Below are positions 29,823 through 39,747 of a stretch of 64,000 bases of DNA, in pieces. Numbering within the stretch: the stretch's first letter is position 1; each line of letters starts with the position of its first letter. The stretch comes from Dromiciops gliroides (Eukaryota; Chordata; Mammalia; Microbiotheria; Microbiotheriidae), in the NCBI RefSeq assembly GCF_019393635.1, contig NC_057864.1:440074322-440138321 (forward strand), given 5' to 3'. The notes below the pieces were generated by a model, which was not told the origin of the DNA, did not search any database, and saw nothing but the letters and a program-made list of their open reading frames with translations. The position numbers were made by a program, and so were the translations under genes.

Positions 29823-30553
29823 TTTTTTTTTAATAATAAACTTTTTATTTAAAGTTTTGAGTTCCAAATTTTATCCCTCCTTCCCTCCCTCCCCTTGAGG
29901 TGGTAAGCTATCAGATATAGGTTATACATGTGCAATTATGTAAAACATTACCATATTAGTCATTTTGTACAAGAAAACTTGAATAAAAGGAAAAATGAAA
30001 GAAAGTTTAAAATAGCATGCTTCAGTCTGTGTTCCATCAATATCAGTTCTTTCTTTGGAGGTGGATAGTATGTTTCATCATTAGTCCTTTGGGATTGTCT
30101 TGGATCATTGTATGGTTGAGAATAGTTAAGTCATTCATAGGTCTTCATCAAATAATATTGCTTTCTCTGTGCACAATGTTCTCTTGGTTCTGCTCACTTC
30201 ACTATATATCAGTTCATACAAGTCTTTCCAGTACTTTCTGAAATCATTCTATTTGTCACTTCTTATAGCACAATAATAGTCCATCACCATCACATACCAC
30301 AGCTTGTTTAGCCATTCCCCAATTGATGGGCATTCTTCTGATTTTCAATTCTTAGCCACTACAAAAAGAGCTGCTATAAATATTTTTTGTACAAATAGGT
30401 CTTTTTTCTCTTTTGGCGGATGTCTTTAGGATATAAACCTAGCAGCGGTATTGCTGGATCAAAGAGTACACAGTTCTATATCCCTTTGGACATAGTTCCA
30501 AATTTCTCTCCAGAATGGTTGGATCTTTTCATGACTCCACCAACAGTGGATTA
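29823..30553 (-). mobile_element. 5'-truncated L1, antisense
   Basis: T run, then the reversed 3' UTR (AAGCTATCAGATATAGGTTA with the CCCTCCTTCCCTCCCTCCCC tract) and reversed ORF2 C-terminal sequence (CCATTCCCCAATTGATGGGC, GCTGGATCAAAGAGTACACA, CAGAATGGTTGGATC, CACCAACAGTGGA). Flanks TAAGTTTATCACTTCT and TAAGCTGACCACTTCT are a diverged target duplication. Older than the full-length copy. Confidence 0.85.
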
Positions 30554-30739
30554 AGCTGACCACTTCTAATGTCATCACCATGCTGCTAACTCAAGCCTTG
30601 GGTACCACCTCCCTCAGCGCTTCTCCTCTCTGATTAAAGAGCCAGAGGGTAGAATACTAAACTCCTCCCAAAGCTATCCTTTACAGAGGGCAGAAATTGA
30701 ACTTCCAGCTCATTTCCCCTCCATCTGCTCCTCTTCCTG

Positions 30740-30935
30740 GTCTGCTCTCCCAGAGCAAGATGCCCCTGTGCTTGTTCCTTCCTGATATTCCCCACCCTTT
30801 ACTTTCATTTGTTGTATTTCCCCATTAGATTGTAAACTCCTTGAAGATAGGGACTTTTTTTCTTATTTATATCCCCAGTGCTTAGCATAATACCTGGTAC
30901 ATAGTAGGTGATTAATAAATGTCTATTGAATTGAA
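30740..30935 (+). mobile_element. L2 3' end, sense
   Basis: CATTAGATTGTAAACTCCTT, GAAGATAGGGACTTTTTTTC, CCCAGTGCTTAGCATAATAC and GTGATTAATAAATGTCTATT. Confidence 0.8.
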
Positions 30936-31065
30936 AAGAGCATTGGAGTTGAAGTTAGAAGACCCAAGTTCAAATCCTGGCTCTGACACCTAGTATCTAT
31001 CAGTGAGCAGGACCAGATGTCCTCTAAGGTCCCTTTCACTAAATCTGTGGTCTCAGAAAAAGTCA
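30936..31065 (+). mobile_element. CORE-SINE fragment, sense
   Basis: AGAGCATTGGAGTTGAAGTT, AGAAGACCCAAGTTCAAATC and CTGGCTCTGACACCTAG, then ACCAGATGTCCTCTAAGGTC, a CR1-like tail piece. Confidence 0.55.
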
Positions 31066-31284
31066 CTTGGGTCTCTGTGAGCTCTGGATTCTGCCCATGG
31101 TTAGACCATACATTGCCCTTTGAGTTGTGTCCATACAGGGTGACTGAGCCCCATGTATATGGATACAAGTAAACTCAATGCATGCCAACCAACAAACCCT
31201 TATGTGATAAATTCACAAAAAACCCGGCCCTTTATTCTCAATTAGTTGATCTATTAACAAATATTTGTTGAGAGATTACTGGAT

Positions 31285-31490
31285 AATAGCTCATATTTCT
31301 GGAGCACTTGAAGGTTTACAAAGAGATTTTTGGACAACTGCCCTGTAAGAAGGGAAACTAAGTGTTGTTAATGCCATTTTACAGATTAAAAAATAGAGGT
31401 ACATAGAGGGTCTGATTTGATTCAAGTCATACATCAGAGCTTGAATCTGATCCCAGATCTTCTCATCAAATGGTTTTTCTACTTGACTAC
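31285..31490 (-). mobile_element. MIR, antisense
   Basis: AATAGCTCATATTTCTGGAG, AATGCCATTTTACAGATTAA and CATACATCAGAGCTTGAATC. Confidence 0.6.
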
Positions 31491-31587
31491 AACAACGTAG
31501 TAGCTAGGCCATTATGCTAGGTACACTGATGACACGTTGATTTGTTCGTTTTCTTTTATATTTTGTTAGCAGTCCTTACAGGAAAAT

Positions 31588-32124
31588 CTAGATGTAATAG
31601 GGGTTGGCATATATGCAGAGTGCCTCTGATGGCATCTCCTCACGTACAAAGGCCAGGAAGCCTGCTCCTGGGAGACTTGTCATGATGTATACCTTGGAAA
31701 AACTATGGAGCATGTTTAAAAAGTCTGGAGCTAGTCCTGGTCTGCTCACCATGCAGTTAGAAGAAGCCCATTTCAATTGGCTGCAGAGCTGTGAGCAGGG
31801 GCATCTTCAAAAATGCCTGAGTCAATCTCAGCCTGTAATTCCATTAGGGTAATTCCATTACAATTATTCTTGCTGGATGCTTCCTGGTGGTTCTACTTCT
31901 TCATTGACTGTCCAAAAAATGATTGCTATAAAGGGAAAGGCCTTGAGGGCCTTCTCTCCTCCCAGGCCATGTAGCTCTGTGAATATGAGCCAGAACTCTT
32001 TGCCTGCCTTGGTGTTTGTTCCTTTGTTTGAAGATAGAAGGTATTCTATCTTCCTTGTGTCCAGGTTTTGTAACCAGCTCAGCATCAATGGCCTAAAGAG
32101 CAAGAAGTGACCTTTGGGACCCAA
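31588..32124 (-). pseudogene. Possible decayed coding relic of unknown identity
   Basis: Two minus-strand open stretches are separated by stops. The first includes TKAGKEFWLIFTELHG and ends EVEPPGSIQQE. The second includes KVYIMTSLPGAGFLAFV. I do not recognise the family. The residue pattern G-K-E-F-x-x-x-F-x-E-x-x-G faintly recalls the N-terminal domain of IgGFc-binding-like proteins, but too weakly to assign. It may equally be chance open frame in unique DNA. Confidence 0.2.
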
Positions 32125-32320
32125 CCCAAAAGTAGCTGAGACATGAACTCATGCAGCAGCAATACCATTTTTTGATGTGAATTTGATGAGACTGGTGGTA
32201 TGTAGAAATTAAGGTAAGTTTGAGCCCATTATTCCCAGAGTCTAAAGTAGAATAGGGTAGACTGTGCCCCCTAGGGTGTTGGGAAGAAAATATCTGTGCT
32301 TTTGTTCTTGTTATATCTTT

Positions 32321-32463
32321 TTTTGGGGGTGAGACAATGAGGGTTAAGTGACTTGTCCAGGGTCACACAGCTAATAAGTGTCAAGTGACTGAGGCTGGAT
32401 TTGAACCCAGGTCCTCTTGAATCTAGGGCCAGTGCCCTATCCACTGCACCACCTAGCTGCCCC
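32321..32463 (-). mobile_element. SINE1-type SINE, left member of an inverted pair
   Basis: TTTTGGGGGTGAGACAATGA to CACCTAGCTGCCCC. Left flank TCTTGTTATATCTTT (32306-32320) is not repeated directly at its right edge. Its reverse complement is found instead at 32499-32513, next to the partner SINE. The right flank AACATGATTATCTTTTA (32464-32480) pairs with 32649-32665 beyond the partner. Confidence 0.95.
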
Positions 32464-32513
32464 AACATGATTATCTTTTACAAAGGGAAATTTACTTCAA
32501 AGATATAACAAGA
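32464..32513. other. 50-bp segment inverted between two SINEs
   Basis: Reverse-complementing just this segment gives both neighbouring SINEs a perfect direct target duplication: TCTTGTTATATCTTT (15 bp) for the left one and TAAAAGATAATCATGTT (17 bp) for the right one. The inversion must post-date both insertions. Confidence 0.9.
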
Positions 32514-32648
32514 GGGCAGCTAGGTGGCACAGTGGATAAAGCACCCACCGGTCCTGGATTTAGGAAGACCTGGGTTCAAATCTGGCCTCAGCCACTTACT
32601 AGCTGTATGACCCTGGGCAAGTCACTTAACCCCAATTGCCCCACAAAA
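32514..32648 (+). mobile_element. SINE1-type SINE, right member of an inverted pair
   Basis: GGCAGCTAGGTGGCACAGTG to AATTGCCCCACAAAA. It has a small duplication in the head (GCACCCACCGGTCCTGG). Left flank AAAGATATAACAAGA and right flank TAAAAGATAATCATGTT belong to two different target sites. Confidence 0.95.
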
Positions 32649-32665
32649 TAAAAGATAATCATGTT

Positions 32666-33345
32666 AAGAGATTGGATAGAACTGGGGCACCAGGAAATCC
32701 CTGGCACCTATCATCGAGGGGAACCTGGCTGGTGGAAAAACAAGCCAATAGTATTTGAGAAGAGATATCACAAATCCTTCAGGGCACTCTAAACCCTGAA
32801 AGGGAAGTTCATTCTGAGAGAGTAAAGTCCAGACATACTTGCTATATATCAGGGATCATCCTAACTTCATTATTATCAGACCAGAACCAGATACAGAATT
32901 TTGACACATGCTCCATAGTCTCTCTAAAGCATTTCTATTACATGTTATCATGATTCTCCTATAAGCAGGCTCCCTAGCTTCTCTAAGTGCTTCTCAGATG
33001 CCATCTGAGGCATTTCATGCATGCACCAGACTCCGATTACATCAATAAGAGAAAGAACAGATCTATTAACTTTTCAGCTAATAAAAACTAGAAAAGCGAC
33101 AAATTCTTCTCAGGGGGAAAACACCAACTAAACAACTAAAATAGAAATTCTGAAAAACAAAGAAGAACAAAATTGAAATCAAGAAAAGAAATCAAAATAA
33201 ATAAAGCTAGGATCTGAACAAAAAAAAAGAGGAAAGCCAGTTTTCCAGTATCAAAAATTGAAAGGCTAATTCACAATAAATGAAGAAAAATAAAGGAAAT
33301 TGTTGATTTTTAAATTAGATTTAATGTCACATAGAATGCTCCCCC
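32666..33345. other. Unassigned A-rich sequence
   Basis: No repeat family recognised. The part 33060-33300 is strongly A-rich, with short purine tracts. Confidence 0.35.
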
Positions 33346-33349
33346 ATAA

Positions 33350-33490
33350 AAAAAAAGTATTTAAGAGGTATGAATGGTATAGTGGAAAGACCACAGGGCA
33401 TGGACTCGGGAAATTTAGATTCAAGCTCCCAATCTGCTTGCTACTAATTAGCTGTATAATATTAGACTATGGCAGGAAGAATAAATGCTC
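33350..33490 (+). mobile_element. MIR fragment, sense
   Basis: ATGGTATAGTGGAAAGACCA, GATTCAAGCTCCCAATCTGC and TAATTAGCTGTATAAT. Confidence 0.5.
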
Positions 33491-33852
33491 CTTCCTTTTG
33501 AGGTCAGTTAGGAGGGCGGGCAGAACCAAGAATGGAAGCTGAATGGACAGAGATAGCATCTCTAGACTGAACAATCTGCATCTGAGGTCAACAGTGATGG
33601 TTAATGAGAATAACCAACAGTCCTACAGACAGGCAGAGCTGAGTGCAGACTGTTCAGAACTAGAACAGACTGTAAATTAATTGAAAATCTACCAGTCTAG
33701 GTTAAATAGGCAAGTAGAATATGTGGAGTTTTTCAGTGCTTTGTTTATTGTATTTTAAATCTGTGTTGTTGTTTTTAACGTTGTGGTATTTGGGTTATTT
33801 TTTAAACACACGGTGTCCCAGAAGGCTTAGTGACTTTTGAAGCTTTAGTAGC
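33491..33852. other. Non-coding sequence, no recognised element
   Basis: Nothing assignable. Confidence 0.35.
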
Positions 33853-34172
33853 AGGGCAGCTAGATGGCACAATGGATAAAGTGCTGGCCCTGAAGTTGGG
33901 AGAACCTGAGTTCAAATCTGACTTCAGACACTTACTAGCTGCGTGACCCTGGGCAAGTCACTTAGCCCCTACTGCCTTAAACATCCAAGGCCATCTCTAG
34001 TCATCTTCATCTTTATCTTGTCACTGGACCCAAATGGCTCTGGAGGAGAGTGAGGTTGGTGACCTTGAACAGCTCTCCCTCACTTAAATCCAATTAACTG
34101 CAAGTCATGACATCACCTCCCAATGTCATGGTCCCCTTTGAGAATGAAAAACAAACAACAAGTTTCAGTAAC
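33853..34172 (+). mobile_element. Long SINE with a second RTE-type tail
   Basis: SINE1-like head (GGGCAGCTAGATGGCACAAT to GTCACTTAGCCCC), then about 190 bp not found in the other SINEs: CATCCAAGGCCATCTCTAGT, GGACCCAAATGGCTCTGGAG, AAATCCAATTAACTGCAAGT, CATGACATCACCTCCCAATG, GAGAATGAAAAACAAACAAC. The same tail in reverse ends the RTE relic at 62640, so this SINE probably borrowed that RTE's 3' end. Confidence 0.8.
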
Positions 34173-34484
34173 CTAAAGGTGCACTAAGACTTTGGGGATA
34201 TGCTTTATGAACTAGGAAATGAAACCTTTTTAATGCTTTTTTAAAAATTGGGATTAATTTAAAAGAAAAATTCATGGGATACAGCCTGTCTTGCAAATCC
34301 AACCCTTAACTGATGGCAATAGTTATAGGAGTATTCAAAAGAGTCATGTAAGAGACATGCTCCTTGACCTCAAAAAACAAAACATATATACATAAAAGTT
34401 CTTTCTTTTTAGATTATAGGTTCAGAGATGAAAGGGACCTGAGAGGTCATGTAGTTGGGAAACTGAGGCCCAGATAGATTATGT

Positions 34485-35300
34485 CTTCTGCAAAGCTGCC
34501 AAACTGATATCCCAAAAGCACAGGTCTTACCATGTCACCCCCTGCTCTAAAAATTCCAGGAGTTCCTTTTAGTTCTGGCATAAAAACACAAGCTCCCCTA
34601 TTTGATATTTAAAGCCTTTTATAGTATGGCTTCAGAAACGTGTCCTGTCTTCTTAAACATCCAGACTTTTTTGCTGTTCTTTGTAGCTAATGGGTACAAT
34701 GGTACGCAAAGTGCTGAGTCTAGAGTCAGGAAGACTTGAGTTCAAATTTGACTTCAGGCATTTCTTAGGTGTGTGACTCTGCACAAGTCACTTAACCTCT
34801 GCCTCAGTTTCTTCGACTCTAAAATAGAGATATTAACAGCATCTCCCTTATATGTTGTTGTGAATCTCAAAGGAGATATTATTTGGTAAAGTGTTTAACA
34901 GTGTCTGGTACATAGTAGGTGTTTAATAAATGCTTGTTTCCCTCTTTCCTTGTGTACAACATTCCATCTCCATCTCCATGCCTTTGTGCAGGCTGGGATG
35001 TACTCCAACTCTTGGAATCCCCACCTCTCTTCAAAGCTCAGTTCAAGCATTACCTCCTCCATGAGGACTTTATTCCCTTGGCTGTTGGATTGTTCCCCTT
35101 TATCCCCTCATTTCTCCTTCCCATCAAAAAATTTTTGTATATATTTTGTATTTAGGTATATGTATGCATGCTGTTACCCTGAGAAAATATAAGCTCCTCG
35201 TGGACAGGAATTGATTTGTTTTTGTCTTTTTAACCCCCATTGCCTATCACAATGCCTGGCACATGGTATTTGTTTGTTGATTGATTGATTTGAACCCAGA
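34485..35300 (+). mobile_element. L2 LINE 3' part, sense, split by a MIR
   Basis: AGCACAGGTCTTACCATGTC, CCAGGAGTTCCTTTTAGTTC and AAGCCTTTTATAGTATGGCT lie before the SINE. CATGCCTTTGTGCAGGCTGG, CTTCAAAGCTCAGTTCAAGC, ATTACCTCCTCCATGAGGAC, AAGCTCCTCGTGGACAGGAA and AATGCCTGGCACATGG lie after it. The best preserved L2 of the window. Confidence 0.85.
34686..34935 (+). mobile_element. MIR SINE, nearly complete, sense
   Basis: AATGGTACGCAAAGTGCTGA, TAGGTGTGTGACTCTGCACA, CTGCCTCAGTTTCTTCGACT and GTGTCTGGTACATAGTAGGT, then GTTTAATAAATGCTTG. It ends in the L2-type tail and sits inside an L2. Confidence 0.8.
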
Positions 35301-35996
35301 TCATCTGCCTCCAAATTCAGCAACTTTCCCCTAAGTAGCAAAGACAGGTAGTGTGCTGAGTACCAAATAAATGATCCACACAGAAGGGAGATCCTTCTGG
35401 GCTAGAGATAAAGGCTTCAGGGAAACAAGGGGCAAGTAGGCTTTGGCTAGTTTCAGTTGTTGTTCAGGTCGAGGAAAGGGTCAACATGATCTCCAGACAA
35501 TCTAACAAGACAGAAGAATGTGGGGTTCAAAACAAGAGAGAGAGAGAGCCAAGAAATGGCGGATGTTTCAGAATTGACAGGAAGACTCTGTTCTGCCTTG
35601 AGGTGCTAATTAAAAGTTATTTGGGATTCTGAAGCCACTGTCTTGTTAAATCCCAGACAAGAGGAATTTTTTCAACAGTCAATAAAATTTAGTACTAACT
35701 TAATTTTATGCAACATGAAGCAACTTGGAGACCAGAATAGACCCAGCACATCAATGCTGATTGTTTAATGTTTGGGAATAGCGACATATTCTTGGCACCA
35801 ACCTGAGAGGCAGTGAGGCCCAAGAGGAAGTCTTAACTTTCCAATTCCTCTTGGAGTTACTGTTCTGCCCTGGGAGAGAGGGAGATGCTGGGAGAGAGGT
35901 ACAGGGGGCCACTAGAATCTAGGGGGTGAAGGAATTGAAGGAACATGTGCTATGTAGGGTCTGGCTGTTTTATGCTTCAATACTTTGGGGAAGCTT
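35301..35996. other. Repeat-poor unique sequence, candidate non-coding element
   Basis: No repeat recognised except a short GA run near 35537. AT-rich part 35590-35800 (GAGGTGCTAATTAAAAGTTA, CAGTCAATAAAATTTAGTAC) contains homeodomain-like TAATTA cores. Function is not shown. Confidence 0.35.
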
Positions 35997-36011
35997 AACC
36001 TGTTATTTTTT

Positions 36012-36143
36012 TGTGGTGCAATGATGGTTAAGTGACCTGCACAGGGTCACACAGCTAGTGTCAAGTGTTTGAGGCCAAATTTGAACTCAGGTCCTCCTGA
36101 ATCCTGGGCTGGTGCTTTATCCACTGTGCCACCTAGTTGCCCC
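36012..36143 (-). mobile_element. SINE1-type SINE, antisense, 15-bp target duplication
   Basis: GTGGTGCAATGATGGTTAAG to CACCTAGTTGCCCC. AACCTGTTATTTTTT at 35997-36011 and 36144-36158. Confidence 0.95.
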
Positions 36144-36158
36144 AACCTGTTATTTTTT

Positions 36159-36847
36159 AAATTTCAAGTTCCCCTCCCAAAAAATGCTTCATGATTACAA
36201 CTCTCCCCTGTATATAGCTACTCATACACGATTTAGGTGTCATGTAATTTTGCCCCCTTTCCATTGAGGCAGCATCAGGAAGACCTGAGATTAAAGAAAG
36301 ACCTGTCTCTGGCACACCTTGGATGTGCGACCCTGAGCAAGTCAATACAACCTCTCAGTGTCCTGGGCTATTAATTGTACAACAGATGGTAATCTTCACT
36401 CTCAGATCGAGTTTTCTTACTTGGAAGTTCCCAACAGTTATGATGTCATGGGTCCAGTCAAAAATCCAAACAAATCTATTGACTTTTAGCAAGAGATCTA
36501 TGTGCATGTGTGGTTACTAACCTGATGAAGAGGTGGGAGCATTTTGATGAGTAAAAGTTCAGGAATCATAGACAAGGAGGGGAGACCTTTCTTCCAATAT
36601 TTTCTTTGGTATATCCATGGATGTTGTGATGGAGCTGCCCTCTCTAGTGATATGAAGCACACTCAGTTTGTTATTGTCTGCCCATGCCATGTAACTCTCA
36701 TGTATTCCTTCCTATAAATCCACCATGAGAGATCCACCTAGGATGTTAGGGCTATTGGTATAAATGTCTTTATACCAATGGAGCAAGCAGGCTATTCAGT
36801 TGCTTAATCCTTAACTTTCACAATATGACTGGTCCCTCTCTTTTTCC
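36159..36847. other. Mostly unassigned; weak SINE relic near 36255-36400
   Basis: GCAGCATCAGGAAGACCTGA with TGTGCGACCCTGAGCAAGTC suggests a decayed sense CORE-SINE. The rest is unassigned. Confidence 0.4.
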
Positions 36848-37068
36848 AGTAGATAGAGTGCTGGATCTAGCATCAGGAAGACTCATCTTCTTGAGTTCCA
36901 ATCTGGCCTCAGACACTTACCAGAGATGTGACCCTAAGCAAGTTACTTAGCCTGTTTGCCTCAGTTTCCTCATTTGTAAAATGAGCTGAAAAAGGAAATG
37001 GCAAACCATTCCAAGATCTTTGCTAAGAAAACCCCAAATGGGGTGACAAAGAGTCAGAAATGACTGAA
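36848..37068 (+). mobile_element. MAR1-type SINE, sense, interrupted at its very 3' end by a retrocopy
   Basis: AGATAGAGTGCTGGATCTAG, TCAGTTTCCTCATTTGTAAA, TGAGCTGAAAAAGGAAATGG, AACCCCAAATGGGGTGACAA and GAGTCAGAAATGACTGAA. The terminal AAAACAAC lies 1.35 kb away, after the OCIAD1 retrocopy (38424-38431). Confidence 0.9.
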
Positions 37069-38413
37069 GCCTTTCCTTTTTCCCTCCCTACTTGGGAGGG
37101 AGGGCTCTCGTGCACCATTGCTGCCGCCACCACTGCTGCTGCCGGGAGGAAAGATGAATGGAAGGACTGATTTTGGGACAGAGCAGAATGCAGAAGTCTC
37201 ACCACCACTCTCTAACATAGGAATGGATTATACTCCAATGGTAGAGGAAAGAAGAGTCTTCGTTGAATGTAATCAAGACAGCTTCTGGTACAGATCTGTT
37301 CCCTTTTCTGCAACAAGTATGTTGGTTACTCAGGGATTAATTGCTAAAAGAATTCTTTCCAGTCACCCCAAATATGGTTCTGTCCCTAAACTAGTATTGG
37401 CTTATATAATGGGATACTTTGCTGGAAAATTTTCCTATGTGAAAACCTGCCAAGAGAAGTTTAAATGGTTTGAAAATTCTCCTCTTGGAGAAGCTCTGAA
37501 TCTGGCTCAGGGACGTCGACTCGCATCACCTGGATATTTTTCACAAAAGCCACGATTTGAGTCAAAAATCTCTAAGCATTCATCTTTTGGAACATCTCCC
37601 ACACCTGAAAGCAGTACAAAAGAAGGTCCTTTTTCTCGTTAGGAACCAATCCCCTTCAGTGCTTCCATGAATGAATCAACTCCTACTGGTATTACTGATC
37701 CTATTGCCCAAGGACCTGATACATCTTTGGAAGACAGTCCTAAGAGAAAAGCTGTTACATATGAAGAATTAAGGAATAAGAACAGAGAAACATATGAAGT
37801 AAACTTATCACAAAAAGGTGACAGCCCATTCAGATCTATGCAAGAAAGAACACCAAAAAAACAAGGGAAAGTAAACCAATATGGAGATACTTGGGATGAG
37901 TGAAAAACTTTGTCATCTACTGAAGAGAGTTTGTGTTGAGTCTCCTGAAGAGAATTTCAGCTAACCAGCATCATCCAGGTGGTCATGAGCATCTGAAGGG
38001 AAGTGCAGGAGCATCCTCCACAAACAAATTTAAAAGAAGAAAATTGGGTTTTAGTAGTGTGGCTTAACAGAAGGTTGAACATTAATTATGGACTTTAAGG
38101 TTAATATTGTATCAGTGTACACTGCTTGGGAAACTAGATGAATGAAGGTACTGGATTGTGATTTTAGAGAGTTTAGAAAATCGTTTAGAAAAATTGGTTA
38201 AACTACTCTTGAAGTATCATCAAAAGACTCTGATGCACTGGAATGGGCATAGATGAAGTACTATATCTTTGTGCACACGTGGGCAAAGCAACCAAAATGT
38301 TAAGTATTAAAACCCCATGTGAAAATTTTGGTTTCCCCCCACCCTAAAAGATTTCCCATGTCTTCATATATAACTTGTCAATTAAAGTTGAAAGCAATAT
38401 GCAAAAAAAAAAA
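37069..38413 (+). pseudogene. OCIAD1: Processed OCIAD1 retrocopy (whole mRNA copy)
   Basis: An intronless copy of an OCIAD1-like mRNA: a GC-rich 5' UTR with CTGCCGCC triplets, the coding part 37154-37903, a 3' UTR, an ATTAAA polyadenylation signal at 38381-38386 and an A run at 38403-38414. The 13-bp duplication AGAAATGACTGAA at 37056-37068 and 38414-38426 marks L1-driven insertion into the tail of a MAR1 SINE. No promoter of its own is evident. Confidence 0.92.
37154..37903 (+). pseudogene. OCIAD1: OCIAD1-like coding sequence with one premature stop
   Basis: OCIAD1 (asrij family) is an endosome/mitochondria-associated membrane protein with an N-terminal OCIA domain. The copy starts at ATG 37154 (MNGRTDFGT); an in-frame TTG upstream is ignored because the parent protein starts at MNGR. 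The OCIA domain is readable to about residue 112 with its hydrophobic hairpin (SMLVTQGLIAKRIL, KLVLAYIMGYFAGK) and SYVKTCQEKF. After 162 codons a TAG at 37640-37642 interrupts, but the same frame then continues (PIPFSASMNES ... QYGDTWDE) to the natural TGA at 37901-37903. The full frame of 249 codons is close to the 245 residues I recall for human OCIAD1. There are no frameshifts, so it is a rather young or little-decayed copy. The C-terminal third could not be translated. Confidence 0.92.
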
Positions 38414-38599
38414 AGAAATGACTGAAAAACAACGGAACATTTCTCTAGCATCATCCTTTACCCTACCTCTTCTGCACAATTCCTTATTCCCTAGGCATGG
38501 CAGCCTGATCGTGCCCACTCTTCAATTCTCCATTGCCCTTTAGATAATCTTCAAATTCTGTTCTCAAAGATTGTGGAATTCCCTAACACATTTCCATTT

Positions 38600-39557
38600 C
38601 ACATCACCAAAAATGTTGGGGTTAAAAAATCAGGCTTTTGCAAGGAACTTGAGGTCTTGAAAAGCATTATCTAATTTCCTAAAGGCAATTTAGCCCTATC
38701 TCTTCTTCCTATTCAGTTTTAGGTCCAGCTCATTGTCCTTTAAAGTGCTGATCCAAGATATACCTATTGATAGATGAGCTCTAGGGATGTAGATACAGCT
38801 GTAAATCACAGTGTGGACAACAGCTATTATTTATCCACTTGGCTTTTACAGAATAGATAGTTAAGCCAAATTCCTTTGAATAATTATGGATTTCATGTAA
38901 GAAATGTTGAAATATTCATACAATCAGGACAGTGTCATATACATACATAAGATGGAAGGTTTACCATTTATAAGGAATCTCTCCCTCCTTTGGGTTCTGC
39001 CCTAGATATCCTCTAAGATAGTGACAAACACCTTTAGTGAGTATGCAACTCCCTGTTTTATGTCTCACTTGAAATTGATAATCAAGGGGCAGCTAGGTGG
39101 CACAGTGGATAGAGCACCGGCCCTAGATTGAGGAGGACCTGAGTTCAAATCCAGCCTCAGACACTTAACACTTACTAGCTGTGTGACCCTAGGCAAGTCA
39201 CTTAACCCCAATTGCCTCGCCAAAAAAAAAAAAAGAAATTAATAATCAAAAGATGGGCAAATAGAATTATTGCTTTCATATCCTTCAAAGAATTTTATAT
39301 CATTTTTTCAGATTCATGGTAGACACCTTGTTGGAGAAGAGCCTTTGGGCAGTATTTTAATCTATGATATCAAATGCTGTTTTATAGTAAACCAAAACTA
39401 AGCATATGGGAACCTTGCATTCTCTATACCTTTCAGTCAATTCAGTGACTATTAAAATGTGATCAGCTGTAGGATATCATTTGCAAAAGCCAACCTGTTT
39501 TTCTCAAACCTTCGTTAAGGTTGTATATGTAGAGAATTCCCTTTAAAATTTTGTCAA
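38600..39557 (-). mobile_element. RTE-class LINE reverse-transcriptase relic, antisense
   Basis: Translating the minus strand with stops ignored gives ECKVPICLVLVYYKTAFDII, the RT segment with the motif x-D-Y-x-K-A-F-D (first D replaced by Y). Downstream come LELIYQ, VYLGSAL and TMSWT, then IGRR, matching the RTE sequence after the RT active site. Many stops and frameshifts. SINE1 copy 39086-39233 is nested in it. The YADD/FADD core is not legible. Confidence 0.6.
39086..39233 (+). mobile_element. SINE1-type SINE, 15-bp target duplication
   Basis: GGGGCAGCTAGGTGGCACAG to CAATTGCCTCGCC and A tail. GAAATTGATAATCAA at 39071-39085 and GAAATTAATAATCAA at 39235-39249, one mismatch. Confidence 0.95.
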
Positions 39558-39559
39558 GA

Positions 39560-39722
39560 GGGGCAGCTAGGTGGCGCAGTGGATAGAGCACCAGCCCTGA
39601 ATTCAGGAAGACCTGAGTTCAAATTTGACTTCAGACACACTTACTTGCTGTGTGACCCTGGGCAAGTCACTTAATCCCAATTGCCTCACCAAAAATAATT
39701 AAAACAAACAAAAATATTTTTT
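39560..39722 (+). mobile_element. SINE1-type SINE
   Basis: GGGGCAGCTAGGTGGCGCAG to CAATTGCCTCACC, impure A/T tail. AAATTTTGTCAAG and TAATTTTGTAAAG are the diverged target duplication. Confidence 0.9.
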
Positions 39723-39747
39723 TTAATTTTGTAAAGATGTAGAAATT

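Noticed and set aside
37118..37153. Upstream extension of the OCIAD1 frame from TTG 37118
   Set aside because: The parent protein starts at MNGR, which corresponds to ATG 37154. The upstream codons are GC-rich 5' UTR triplets.
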